Positions 1 through 7,167 of a stretch of 20,168 nt of DNA are shown in pieces. A program made the translations under genes and the position numbers. Every line of letters begins with the position of its first letter. Within the stretch, counting starts at the first letter, position 1. Location: contig JAVBNC010000073.1 in assembly GCA_031551765.1 (NCBI GenBank), positions 1 through 20,168 of the forward strand, given 5' to 3'. The notes beneath the pieces are model-generated. The model had not been told where the DNA came from and made no database searches. It saw only the letters and a program-made list of their open reading frames with translations. This DNA is from JAVBNC01 sp031551765 (GTDB lineage: Bacteria > Desulfobacterota > Desulfovibrionia > Desulfovibrionales > Desulfovibrionaceae).

Positions 1-15
1 TTTTTGCGCGCCCCC

Positions 16-57
16 GGGGGGGGGGGGGGCCGCGCTCAAACCGGCGGGGGGCGGGGG
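16..57. repeat. G-rich low-complexity tract
   Basis: An unbroken run of 14 G (16-29) is followed by further runs of 6 and 5 G (46-51, 53-57). The plus strand has enough G-tracts to form a G-quadruplex. It lies near the contig or window edge and upstream of waaA. It could be a biological low-complexity spacer or a homopolymer error in the assembly. No gene is visible in 1-207. Confidence 0.6.
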
Positions 58-82
58 CAAACTTTTTTTTAAAAATGTTCCC

Positions 83-126
83 CCCTTCCCCCGGACCCCC
101 ATCCCTCTTCAAAAAACTTTATCAGG
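83..126 (+). repeat. Dispersed ~44 bp repeat, left copy
   Basis: This stretch starts CCCTTCCCCCGGAC and ends CAAAAAACTTTATCAG. It matches the reverse complement of 20068-20112 with only a few substitutions and one single-base indel. The two copies therefore face each other in inverted orientation across the whole window. It lies in the non-coding leader upstream of waaA. Multi-copy intergenic elements are the likeliest class, but copy number elsewhere cannot be seen here. Just downstream, CTTTAT (117-122) and ATAAAG (132-137) form a short inverted repeat. Confidence 0.65.
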
Positions 127-207
127 TGTTTATAAAGGGAATGCGGCTCCGACGCAGTTTTCGGCTCGGCATCGCGGCATTTTTGGCTCCGTAACCCAGG
201 GTTGGCC

Positions 208-1521
208 ATGATTCCTCTCTCTCTCTTCACCGGCTTGTACGGCGCGGCCTGGCAGCTTGCCAGGCCCGTGCTGCGCCGCCACAAGCGCCTGTCCCAGGGC
301 TTTGAGCAGCGCCTCGCCCCGCAGGGATGGGCCGGGCCGCAAGGCGCGCACTGCTGGGTGCAGGCCGCGTCCGGCGGGGAAGCCTACCTTGTCCGGCAGC
401 TGGTCCAGGAACTTTCCCGCCTTTTTCCGGTCACCGGACCCGTATTTAATCTGCTGTGCACCAGTTGCACCCGGCAGGGCCTGGACGTGCTGGAAGGCGC
501 GCGGGACTGGGCCGAGGTCAACGCGCCGCAACTCCGCGTCACGCCTCGCTTTTTTCCGCTGGACCAGCCTTCCGTCATGTGCCGCGCTCTGTCTCAGGTG
601 CGGCCGGGGCTGGTGTTGCTGCTGGAAACCGAACTCTGGCCGGGCCTGCTCCTGGCCTGCGCGGAGCAGGGCGTTCCCGTGGCCCTGGTCAACGGCCGCA
701 TGCGGGAAAGGAGTTTGCGCGGGTATAAAAAGCTTACGGGGCTGTGGGCCGCCGCGCCGCCGCAACGCGTTCTGGCCATCTCGCCGGAAGACGCCGCCCG
801 TTTTGCCGCTCTGTTCGGGCCGGAACGGGTCGGCGTCATGCCCAACATGAAGTTCGACGCCCTGAAGGCGGACGAGGGCGGGGCAGCGACCCTGCCCGTG
901 GTTTTTCCCCAAGGCGCGCCGCGCATAGTGCTGGGTTCCGTGCGCAAGGAAGAGGAGCTTTTGCTGCCGCCTGTGCTGCAAGAACTGCACAAGGGCGCGC
1001 CAGGGGCCTGCATCGTGCTCGCGCCCCGGCACCTGGAGCGCGCGGACGCCTGGGAACAGCGGCTGCGTTGCGCCGGGCTGCCCTATCTGCGCCGTTCCGG
1101 CCTGAATGACGGGGAGAGCCTGCCGCCCGGCCATGTGCTGCTCTGGGACAGGTTCGGCGAACTGCGCGGCCTGTACGCCGGGGCGGATGCCGTGTTCGTG
1201 GGCGGGAGCCTGGCCCCGCTGGGCGGCCAGAACTTTTTGGAACCCCTGTCCGCCGGGGTCATACCTCTGGTGGGACCGGATTTTTCCAACTTCGCCTGGG
1301 TTGGGGAAGAGCTGTTCAGCCAGGGCCTGGCCCGCGTCGTGCCGGATGCCTCCCGCCTGGCCGGCGCCCTGCTGGAGCAGCTTGAAAACCCCGTTCCCCG
1401 GCAGGAAGTGCGGGAGCGTTTCACCGCCTACCTGGCCCCGCGCCAAGGGGGAAGCCGCCTTGCGGCCCAGACGCTGCTGGGTCTGGCCGGGAACGGTTTT
1501 TTTGAACATACCGCACTATAA
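208..1521 (+). CDS. waaA: 3-deoxy-D-manno-octulosonic acid (Kdo) transferase WaaA
   Basis: WaaA transfers Kdo from CMP-Kdo to lipid A precursor at the inner face of the cytoplasmic membrane, linking lipid A to the LPS core. The 437-residue product has the usual length and the family's landmarks in order: an N-terminal hydrophobic stretch, the WVQAASGGE segment carrying the catalytic Glu (around residue 57), LLLETELWPGLL with VNGRMRERS after it, and the C-terminal FVGGSL...GGQNFLEP donor-binding motif. Two positions usually His in this family read Gln (VQAAS for VHAVS, GGQN for GGHN). The ATG at 208 is preferred because AGGG ends six bases upstream; an in-frame TTG at 202 is the alternative. 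It is followed after 21 bases by a dehydrogenase gene, so the two are probably co-transcribed. Identity is secure; acceptor specificity is not visible. Confidence 0.93.
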   Translation: MIPLSLFTGLYGAAWQLARPVLRRHKRLSQGFEQRLAPQGWAGPQGAHCWVQAASGGEAYLVRQLVQELSRLFPVTGPVFNLLCTSCTRQGLDVLEGARDWAEVNAPQLRVTPRFFPLDQPSVMCRALSQVRPGLVLLLETELWPGLLLACAEQGVPVALVNGRMRERSLRGYKKLTGLWAAAPPQRVLAISPEDAARFAALFGPERVGVMPNMKFDALKADEGGAATLPVVFPQGAPRIVLGSVRKEEELLLPPVLQELHKGAPGACIVLAPRHLERADAWEQRLRCAGLPYLRRSGLNDGESLPPGHVLLWDRFGELRGLYAGADAVFVGGSLAPLGGQNFLEPLSAGVIPLVGPDFSNFAWVGEELFSQGLARVVPDASRLAGALLEQLENPVPRQEVRERFTAYLAPRQGGSRLAAQTLLGLAGNGFFEHTAL

Positions 1522-1542
1522 AAACTGAAAAGGGAACCATAT

Positions 1543-2520
1543 ATGCCCGTCATCCACGCCGCGAGGCCCAACTTCGCCATTCTGGACATCGTAAAAGCCA
1601 CGGGCTGGAGCATCGTGCCCATTGTCGAGGACCAGGCCCAAATGGCCGCCATGCTGCCGCAAGATCTTTCGGCCGCGCTCATGGCGCACGCCCCGGACAT
1701 GGAATATCTGGTCACGGCCCGCACCCCGGTGACCAGGGAATTTCTGGCCAAAGCGCCTAAACTGCGGCACGTGTCCATGTTCGGCGTGGGCGTGGAGCAT
1801 ATTGATATTGCGGCTGCCACGGAACGGGGCGTTACCGTGGCCAACTCCCCAGGCGGCAACGCGCGGGCCGTGGCGGAACTGGTGCTGGGCGGCATGTTCG
1901 CGCTCGCCCGGCGCATCCCCCAGGCCCATGCGGACCTGATCGGCGGCACCTGGAAGCGTTTCCAGGGCTGGGAACTGGGCGGCAAAACCCTGGGCATTCT
2001 GGGCCTGGGCGCCATCGGCTCCGAATTGGCCAGGCTGGGCCGGGGCATAGGCATGCGGGTTATCGCCCACACCGTGCCGGAAGACCCGGCCCGGGCGGCG
2101 GAATTGGGCGTGACCCTGGTAAGTGAAGACGAACTTTTGGCTCGCGCGGACTTTCTGTCCCTGCACGTGCCCGGCGGGGGCACGCCGTTGATCGGTGCGG
2201 CGCAGCTGGCGAAAATGAAAAAAACCGCCTGCCTGTGCAACGCGGCCAGGGGCAGCGTGGTGGACCTGGACGCGCTGGCGGAAGCTCTGAAAAACGGGGT
2301 GATAGCCGGGGCCGCCCTGGACGTGTTCCCACAGGAGCCGCCCGCCCCCTCACACCCGCTTTTTTTCCTGCCCAACATCGTCTGCACGCCGCACATGGGC
2401 GCGCAGACCCGCGAATCGCAGCAGCGCACAGGCGCTATTTGCGTGGAAGAGTTGCGCCTGGCCATGGCCGGGGAGCGCTCGTCCAGGGTGCTCAACCCGC
2501 AGGCCTATGACAAGCGCTGA
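1543..2520 (+). CDS. D-isomer-specific 2-hydroxyacid dehydrogenase (phosphoglycerate dehydrogenase-like)
   Basis: This is a cytoplasmic NAD(P)-dependent oxidoreductase that would interconvert a 2-ketoacid and a D-2-hydroxyacid. The 325-residue protein shows the family's Rossmann loop GLGAIGS (154-160), substrate-binding FGVGVEHID (80-88), and the catalytic set Arg236 (NAARGSVVD), Glu265 (FPQEPP) and His284 (TPHMGAQT). It lacks the ACT/ASB extension of long SerA enzymes, so serine synthesis cannot be assumed. Where NAD-specific members carry an Asp at the end of the second Rossmann strand, this one reads VIAHTVPED, which leaves cofactor preference open. A Shine-Dalgarno AGGGA lies seven bases before the ATG. 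It sits 21 bases downstream of waaA. The family is certain; the substrate is unknown, and glyoxylate/hydroxypyruvate reductase is a fair alternative name. Confidence 0.9.
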   Translation: MPVIHAARPNFAILDIVKATGWSIVPIVEDQAQMAAMLPQDLSAALMAHAPDMEYLVTARTPVTREFLAKAPKLRHVSMFGVGVEHIDIAAATERGVTVANSPGGNARAVAELVLGGMFALARRIPQAHADLIGGTWKRFQGWELGGKTLGILGLGAIGSELARLGRGIGMRVIAHTVPEDPARAAELGVTLVSEDELLARADFLSLHVPGGGTPLIGAAQLAKMKKTACLCNAARGSVVDLDALAEALKNGVIAGAALDVFPQEPPAPSHPLFFLPNIVCTPHMGAQTRESQQRTGAICVEELRLAMAGERSSRVLNPQAYDKR

Positions 2521-2544
2521 ATGGGCGCAGCGCAATACACTTGC

Positions 2545-2572
2545 TTGCTTTCTTATGAAAATCGCATACTAT
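2545..2572 (+). promoter_or_regulatory. Candidate sigma70 promoter for the hybrid kinase
   Basis: TTGCTT (2545-2550) and TACTAT (2567-2572) are separated by 16 bases in the AT-rich part of the 188-base gap before the kinase gene. Both hexamers depart from consensus. An overlapping TATTAT at 2570-2575 with a 19-base spacer is less likely. The leader that follows contains a small pair of competing hairpins at 2644-2661. Confidence 0.35.
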
Positions 2573-2708
2573 TATAAAGAATTTTTTGTGTGCTGAAAAA
2601 TAGCCTGTCGTGGTCTGCATTGAGCGGGTTTGAGGGGGGCTTCGAAACGCTGTTTCAGCGTGCCTGCGCCGCGTCATGTCGCTGATATTTCTGAAATGGG
2701 GCCTGTAC

Positions 2709-4655
2709 ATGAGTCTGCTGTCACAGAACGATGCCTCCGAGCGCTTTGCGACAATCTGGGAGCATGTTGAATGCGGCATTTCCATTGTTGACGCGGAAAC
2801 CCGCGAAATAGTGGACATCAACCCGGTGGCCGTGCGCATGTTCGGCGACGCCAAGGAAAAAATCATCGGCAAGCGCTGCCACAAGTTCATTTGCCCGGCG
2901 GAAGAATGCTCCTGTCCGATCATGGACAGAAACCAGACCGTGGACCGTTCGGAACGGGTATTCATCAAGGCCAACGGGGAAGCCATCCCCATCGTCAAGT
3001 CCGTGGCCAAGATCATGTACAACGGCCGCCTGTCCTTGCTGGAGAGCTTTACCGACATCTCCAACCTGAAAAAGGCCGAAGAAGAGCTGATGCAGCTGCG
3101 TGTGACCGAACAGGCCAACCACGCGAAAAGCGATTTCCTCTCGCGCATGAGCCACGAAATGCGCACGCCCATGAACGCTATCATCGGCATGACCAAAATC
3201 GCCGGCCACAGCGAAGACATGGACAAGCTGAAATACTGCCTGTCCACCATAGGGGTTTCGGCGGAGCACCTGTTGGGGATCATCAACGACATCCTGGACA
3301 TGTCCAAGATAGAGGCCGGAAAGTTCGACCTGCACAGCGGCGCCGTGGACCTGGAGAAAATGCTCAGCAAAATTTGCGAACTGCTCATGGACAAGATCGG
3401 GCAGAAGGGCATAACCCTGGACGTGGTCATGAGCCCTTCCCTGCCCGTCGGGTACGTAGGCGACGAGCTGCGGCTTTCCCAGGTCGTCACCAACCTGATG
3501 TCCAACGCGGTAAAGTTCACGCCCCAGAGCGGGAAAATCACCCTGACCGTGGAGGAGGCGGAAAAAAAGGCCGCTTCCAGCCTGCTGCGTTTCATAGTGG
3601 CCGACACCGGCATAGGCATAAGCGCGGAGCAGGCGGCCAAGCTGTTCAACGCCTTTGAGCAGGCGGACACCAGCATTTCGCGGCGTTTCGGCGGCACGGG
3701 CCTGGGTTTGGCCATTTCCAAGAGCATTGTGGAAAAAATGGGCGGCAGCATAGACGTGGATTCGGAACCGGGAAAAGGTTCCACTTTCACATTTACGGTG
3801 GATCTGGAGCGCGCGTCCGTTGTGCCCGCCGCGCCGGAAGCGGACCTGGCCGGGGTAAGGGTGCTGGTTGTGGCCGGGGACAGGGCCGTGCGGGAGCGCT
3901 TCGTTTCCCTGGCCGGTCCTTCCGGGCTGGACGTGGACGAAGCCGACAGCGGCGGCGAGGCGGAAGCCCTGGCCAGGGCGGCCTGCAACGCGGGCAAGCC
4001 CTATGACGTGATTTTCGTGGACGACGGCCTGCCGGACATGGACGGCGTGGAAGCGGCCCAAAAGCTGCACGGAAAGGCGGATAAAGATAACGTCATCATC
4101 ATCACCTCGTTTCTGCGCTGGAACAAGATAGACTGCGCGGCCCGCGCCGCGGGCGCCGGGCGCTTTGTGCCCAAGCCCCTGTTCCCTTCCGCCGTTCTGG
4201 AGGCCGTGCGCCGGACCCTGAAGGGCCGGGAGGCAAAAGAGCGGGAAGGGGCCGTGCGGGAACTGCCTGATTTTTCCGGCCTTTCCCTGCTGCTGGCAGA
4301 GGACGTGGACATCAACCGGGAAATATTCATCTCCCTGCTGGAAGCGACGAACATACGCATGGACGTGGCGGAAAACGGCCGCGAAGCCGTGGAAAAATTC
4401 AACGCCGCTCCGGGCGCTTACGATATCATCATCATGGACGTGCAGATGCCGGGCATGGACGGGTACGAGGCTACCCGGATCATTCGCGGCCAGGGTTCGG
4501 ACAGGGCGCGGACCATTCCCATTGTGGCCATGACGGCCAACGTGTTCAAGGAAGACATTGAAAAGTGCCTGGCCTGCGGCATGAACGACCACCTGGCCAA
4601 GCCCATTGACGAGGGGATGGTCATAGAGAAAATCCGCCGCTATTGCGGGAAATAG
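2709..4655 (+). CDS. PAS-containing hybrid sensor histidine kinase with two receiver domains
   Basis: This 648-residue signalling protein has no membrane segment and should be cytosolic. Domains in order: PAS (about 15-120); dimerisation/phosphoacceptor domain with His149 in SHEMRTPMNAI; ATPase domain with the N-box Asn near 265, DTGIGIS (299-305) and GGTGLGLAIS; receiver 1 (about 385-500); receiver 2 (about 525-645). Receiver 2 is complete, with the acidic pair 531-532, phosphoacceptor Asp577 in IIIMDVQMPGMDG, Thr609 and Lys631. Receiver 1 keeps an Asp at about 438 and Lys489, but the metal-binding acidic pair is replaced by Ala-Gly (VLVVAGD). The PAS carries four clustered Cys (57, 62, 67, 69). 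No separate response regulator or output domain is nearby, so the output partner is unknown. The ATG at 2709 follows a weak GGGG; an in-frame ATG at 2676 has no ribosome site but cannot be excluded. Confidence 0.9.
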   Translation: MSLLSQNDASERFATIWEHVECGISIVDAETREIVDINPVAVRMFGDAKEKIIGKRCHKFICPAEECSCPIMDRNQTVDRSERVFIKANGEAIPIVKSVAKIMYNGRLSLLESFTDISNLKKAEEELMQLRVTEQANHAKSDFLSRMSHEMRTPMNAIIGMTKIAGHSEDMDKLKYCLSTIGVSAEHLLGIINDILDMSKIEAGKFDLHSGAVDLEKMLSKICELLMDKIGQKGITLDVVMSPSLPVGYVGDELRLSQVVTNLMSNAVKFTPQSGKITLTVEEAEKKAASSLLRFIVADTGIGISAEQAAKLFNAFEQADTSISRRFGGTGLGLAISKSIVEKMGGSIDVDSEPGKGSTFTFTVDLERASVVPAAPEADLAGVRVLVVAGDRAVRERFVSLAGPSGLDVDEADSGGEAEALARAACNAGKPYDVIFVDDGLPDMDGVEAAQKLHGKADKDNVIIITSFLRWNKIDCAARAAGAGRFVPKPLFPSAVLEAVRRTLKGREAKEREGAVRELPDFSGLSLLLAEDVDINREIFISLLEATNIRMDVAENGREAVEKFNAAPGAYDIIIMDVQMPGMDGYEATRIIRGQGSDRARTIPIVAMTANVFKEDIEKCLACGMNDHLAKPIDEGMVIEKIRRYCGK

Positions 4656-4685
4656 GAAATAGCCTTTACGCTTTTGCAACGCGTC

Positions 4686-4724
4686 AGGCCGCCCCGTGCC
4701 GTTACGGCAGGGGGCGGCCTTTTT
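4686..4724 (+). terminator. Rho-independent terminator after the hybrid kinase
   Basis: AGGCCGCCCC pairs with GGGGCGGCCT, with an inner GTGCCG/CGGCAG arm, and the structure is followed directly by TTTT. It lies 30 bases after the kinase stop codon, between convergent genes. The U-tract is on the plus-strand side only, so it serves the kinase better than the opposing dehydratase gene. Confidence 0.85.
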
Positions 4725-4768
4725 ATGCCGAAATACGGAAGCAGCCCGCTGTGTCCGGTCCGTCCGGT

Positions 4769-5896
4769 TTACCAGCCGTAGAACCTGGGCCAGACTTGGG
4801 TTCCGCCGTCCGCCGCCAGGGCGTGGTATTCCGGGAACTGCGCGCCTGTGGCGCAGGCGTGGTTGGGCAGCACGCGCAGCAGCGTGCCCACGGGAAAGCG
4901 CTCGGCTATGTGCCCGTCCGTGCCTTGCGCCAGGCTGACGATGCCGTGTTCCTGGTTGGCGCTGCTTATGATGTAGCCGGGCAGGGGGGCGCCGGAAAGA
5001 TCGCAGACCTGGCCGTAGCCGAAATCCGTGCCGTGGCGGGCCGTGCCCCGGTCGCGGCTCATGGCCATCCAGCCCGCGTCCACAATGGCCCATCCTTTTT
5101 CCTTCTGGTGGCCGATGACCGTGGTCAGCACGCTCAGCGCGATATCGTCCTTGGTGCACACTCCCACGTTGTGCATGACCAGGTCAAAGAACACGTACAC
5201 CCCGGCGCGTACTTCCGTCACCCCCGGCAGGGCCTTGGCGCACAGCGCCGTGGGCGTGGAACCCACGCTGACCATGGGGCAGGCGAACCCGGCGGCCCGC
5301 AGTCGTTCCGCCGCGTGCACGCAGCCGGAACGCTCCTGTTCGGCCATGGCTTCCAGGGCGGCGCGTTCGGAAAGATCGTAGCTGGAACCCGCGTGGGTGA
5401 GCACGCCGCTCAGCGTGCCCCCGCCCTTGAGAGCGGCGGCGATATCCGCCAGGTCCGGCGCGTCGGGCAGCACCCCGGAACGGTGGCCGTCGGTGTCGAT
5501 TTCGATCAGCACCGCGAAATCGGCGTTGTTTTCCTTGCCGAACGCCGCGATGGCCCGCGCCGACTCCAGGCTGTCGGTGATGATTTTCAGCTCGCAGCCT
5601 TGGCGCATCAGGCGCAGCGCCTGGGGCAGCTTGGCGGCCGCCATGCCCACGGCATAGGTAATGTCCGTGATGCCGGACGCGAAAAACTGCTCGGCTTCCT
5701 TGAGCGTGGAAACCGTGATGCCCTTGGCCCCGGCGGCCAGTTGAGCCTCGGTGACGGGCAGGCTCTTGGCTGTTTTGACGTGGGGCCGGAAGGCGACGCC
5801 CAGGCCGTTCATGCGTTCCTGCATGCGCCGGATATTGGCCCGCATGCGCGCGGTGTCGATAATGGCCGCCGGCGTGCTGATGCTGTTCAGGGTCAT
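4769..5896 (-). CDS. D-serine dehydratase-like (DSD1 / D-threo-3-hydroxyaspartate dehydratase family) PLP enzyme
   Basis: This is a 375-residue fold-type III PLP enzyme with an alanine-racemase-like N-terminal barrel. Lys41 in FRPHVKTAKS is the predicted Schiff-base lysine. Near the C terminus, LPNHACATG supplies His346 and Cys348, spaced as the metal pair of eukaryotic-type D-serine dehydratases (His-x-Cys); from memory, D-threonine aldolases use His-x-Asp there. This favours dehydration of D-serine to pyruvate plus ammonia, or of D-threo-3-hydroxyaspartate to oxaloacetate plus ammonia. The start is secure: GGAGGA lies four bases before the ATG. It is the last gene of a minus-strand set, 37 bases after a YheO/DauR-type regulator, with a RidA-family gene upstream that could handle its enamine/imine product. 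Substrate choice is inference. Confidence 0.85.
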   Translation of the reverse strand: MTLNSISTPAAIIDTARMRANIRRMQERMNGLGVAFRPHVKTAKSLPVTEAQLAAGAKGITVSTLKEAEQFFASGITDITYAVGMAAAKLPQALRLMRQGCELKIITDSLESARAIAAFGKENNADFAVLIEIDTDGHRSGVLPDAPDLADIAAALKGGGTLSGVLTHAGSSYDLSERAALEAMAEQERSGCVHAAERLRAAGFACPMVSVGSTPTALCAKALPGVTEVRAGVYVFFDLVMHNVGVCTKDDIALSVLTTVIGHQKEKGWAIVDAGWMAMSRDRGTARHGTDFGYGQVCDLSGAPLPGYIISSANQEHGIVSLAQGTDGHIAERFPVGTLLRVLPNHACATGAQFPEYHALAADGGTQVWPRFYGW

Positions 5897-5933
5897 GCTG
5901 TCCTCCGATGCGCCCGCATGAGCGGTAGCTATT

Positions 5934-6569
5934 TTATTTCAGGTAGTTGTAGACGGAAGCGCGGGAAATGCCCAGGTGCCCGGCCACGGTTTCCATGGAG
6001 CGGCGCAGTTCCAGGCAGCCGGACTCTTTCAGCTCCCGCAGCAGGGCGCGCCTGTCCGCGGCCCGCAGGGCGCGGGGCGTGGTGGAAAGCCGGGCCGCGA
6101 AGTCGTTGATGCGGGCCCGGATAAGCTCGGCCCCGGCGGGATCCAGCGATTCCTTAGGCGCGGCGGCGTTGGCGGCCAGGGCGGTGAAATGGTCCAGAAT
6201 GCCGCGCATGCCCTGGAAAATGGAAAGGTCCACGTTCAGGCACAGGGCGGCCACAAAGGCGCCCGTGGAGTCCTTGATGCCCACGGAGGTGCTTTTGACC
6301 TGGCGCCCGTCCGCGAACTTGTTGGGGTAATTGGCGATTACCTGGGGGTATTCCGGGTCCGCCCTACGCGCCAGGCCCAGTTCCGTGGCCGGGTCCCCCA
6401 CCTTGCGGCCGGAGAGGTTGTTGTGAATGACCCGCACCGCGTTTTCCGGGTCCAGCAGGTCGTGGATCACCACTTCGCAAAAAGGGGCCAGGGTCTGGCC
6501 CAGCCCCTGGGCGATCTGTTCCAGCTGCTCGAAAAGGACCTGTTGTTCATGCGTATAGTTTCTATGCAT
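5934..6569 (-). CDS. YheO/DauR-type PAS and helix-turn-helix transcriptional regulator
   Basis: This 211-residue DNA-binding regulator has a YheO-type PAS sensor (about 10-125), with LAPFCEVVIHDL, the NYPNKFADGRQVKSTSVGIKD segment and a conserved LCLNVDLS. A C-terminal helix-turn-helix (about 150-211) ends SMETVAGHLGISRASVYNYLK. DauR, the best-known member, represses D-arginine catabolism, and the family often sits beside amino-acid-degradation genes. Here it lies between a RidA-family gene and a D-serine dehydratase-like gene, so control of that pathway, including its own transcript, is the natural reading. The ATG at 6569 has no recognisable Shine-Dalgarno (ACCTTATTTTCC precedes it), so translation may be weak or coupled to the upstream gene. 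The family call is strong; the effector is unknown. Confidence 0.88.
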   Translation of the reverse strand: MHRNYTHEQQVLFEQLEQIAQGLGQTLAPFCEVVIHDLLDPENAVRVIHNNLSGRKVGDPATELGLARRADPEYPQVIANYPNKFADGRQVKSTSVGIKDSTGAFVAALCLNVDLSIFQGMRGILDHFTALAANAAAPKESLDPAGAELIRARINDFAARLSTTPRALRAADRRALLRELKESGCLELRRSMETVAGHLGISRASVYNYLK

Positions 6570-6647
6570 GGAAAATAAGGTGCCCGAATTTGATTTCCTG
6601 TCAACCTTTGGACAGCCTCGCGCGCCGCGTGAGGGAATACTTTCCGA

Positions 6648-7022
6648 TTACAGTTCGGCAACAGCGTTCACTTCCACAAGAATGCCGCGCAGGGAACAGC
6701 TGATGGTGGTCCTGGTGGGAAAGGGCGCGGAAAAGTAGCGTTTGTAGATTTCGTTGAACTCGGCGAAATGGCCGATATCCGCCAGGTACACGTTCACCGA
6801 GACCACGTCTTCCATGCCCGCTCCCCCGGCTTCCAGGACGTGGCGGACGTTTTCCAGGCACAGGACGGCCTGTGCGGCAAGGCCTTCGGGAATGGAGCCG
6901 GTGGCGGCGTCCACGGGCCGCTGCCCGGCCACATACACGCGGTTGCCCGCCTTGATGCCCTGGGAATAGGGGCCGCCCGGCAGGGGAGCCTTGGGGGTTC
7001 TGATTTCCGTTTTGCTGGCCAT
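6648..7022 (-). CDS. RidA/YjgF-family enamine/imine deaminase homologue
   Basis: RidA proteins are small trimeric cytosolic enzymes that hydrolyse reactive enamines/imines such as 2-aminoacrylate, the intermediate released by PLP-dependent serine/threonine dehydratases. The 124-residue product has the usual length, GPYSQGIKAGNRVYVAGQ (Tyr19 region), LENVRHVLEAGGAGMEDVV, and PTRTTIS with the substrate-carboxylate Arg104. The C-terminal strand reads ILVEVNAVAEL, placing Asn119 where archetypal RidA has a Glu (VEIEAIA). It may thus belong to a divergent Rid subgroup with altered or no deaminase activity. A very strong ribosome site (GAGGAGGAG) lies five bases before the ATG. It is first in the set with the regulator and the dehydratase-like enzyme, and a near-consensus -35 lies upstream. 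Confidence 0.9.
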   Translation of the reverse strand: MASKTEIRTPKAPLPGGPYSQGIKAGNRVYVAGQRPVDAATGSIPEGLAAQAVLCLENVRHVLEAGGAGMEDVVSVNVYLADIGHFAEFNEIYKRYFSAPFPTRTTISCSLRGILVEVNAVAEL

Positions 7023-7059
7023 GTCGTCTCCTCCTCAGGTACGTATGGGGTATCGTCTG

Positions 7060-7086
7060 TTTATATAAAAATAGACAATTTGTCAA
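7060..7086 (-). promoter_or_regulatory. Promoter with operator-like palindromes upstream of the RidA-family gene
   Basis: Read on the minus strand, a perfect TTGACA (7081-7086) is followed after 15 bases by TATAAA (7060-7065). The plus strand shows GACAATTTGTC (7074-7084), a palindrome with one central base that overlaps the -35, plus an imperfect inverted repeat from GTCT (7055-7058) to AGAC (7073-7076) spanning the -10. These are plausible binding sites for the YheO-type regulator encoded in the same set or for the neighbouring IclR protein. Confidence 0.6.
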
Positions 7087-7098
7087 ATATTGGCTGCA

Positions 7099-7157
7099 GC
7101 AAGTCCCACGGCGTCGACAGCGGCCTCGCGGCCCCGGCGCGCAGCGCCGTGTCTTGC
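7099..7157. other. Large imperfect stem-loop between the IclR and RidA-family genes
   Basis: GCAAG + CACGGCG (7099-7103, 7107-7113) pairs with CGCCGTG + CTTGC (7145-7151, 7153-7157), giving 12 pairs interrupted by a small internal loop. The interior holds GGCC repeats and an alternative stem CGGCGC/GCGCCG (7135-7149). No U-tract follows on the minus strand, so it is not a standard terminator for the IclR gene. It lies just upstream of the RidA -35. Confidence 0.45.
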
Positions 7158-7167
7158 TTTCGCGAAC

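Noticed and set aside
130..1509. 459-codon open frame on the minus strand opposite waaA
   Set aside because: Its product is Gln/His/Gly/Arg-rich with no recognisable motif, while the plus strand encodes a full WaaA. It is a GC-bias shadow.
2721..5159. Very long minus-strand frame opposite the hybrid kinase
   Set aside because: Composition is typical of an antisense shadow, it crosses the terminator and part of another gene, and it has no domain pattern.
4643..6109. 488-codon plus-strand frame opposite the PLP enzyme and YheO-type regulator
   Set aside because: It overlaps two confidently identified genes and its translation shows no motif.
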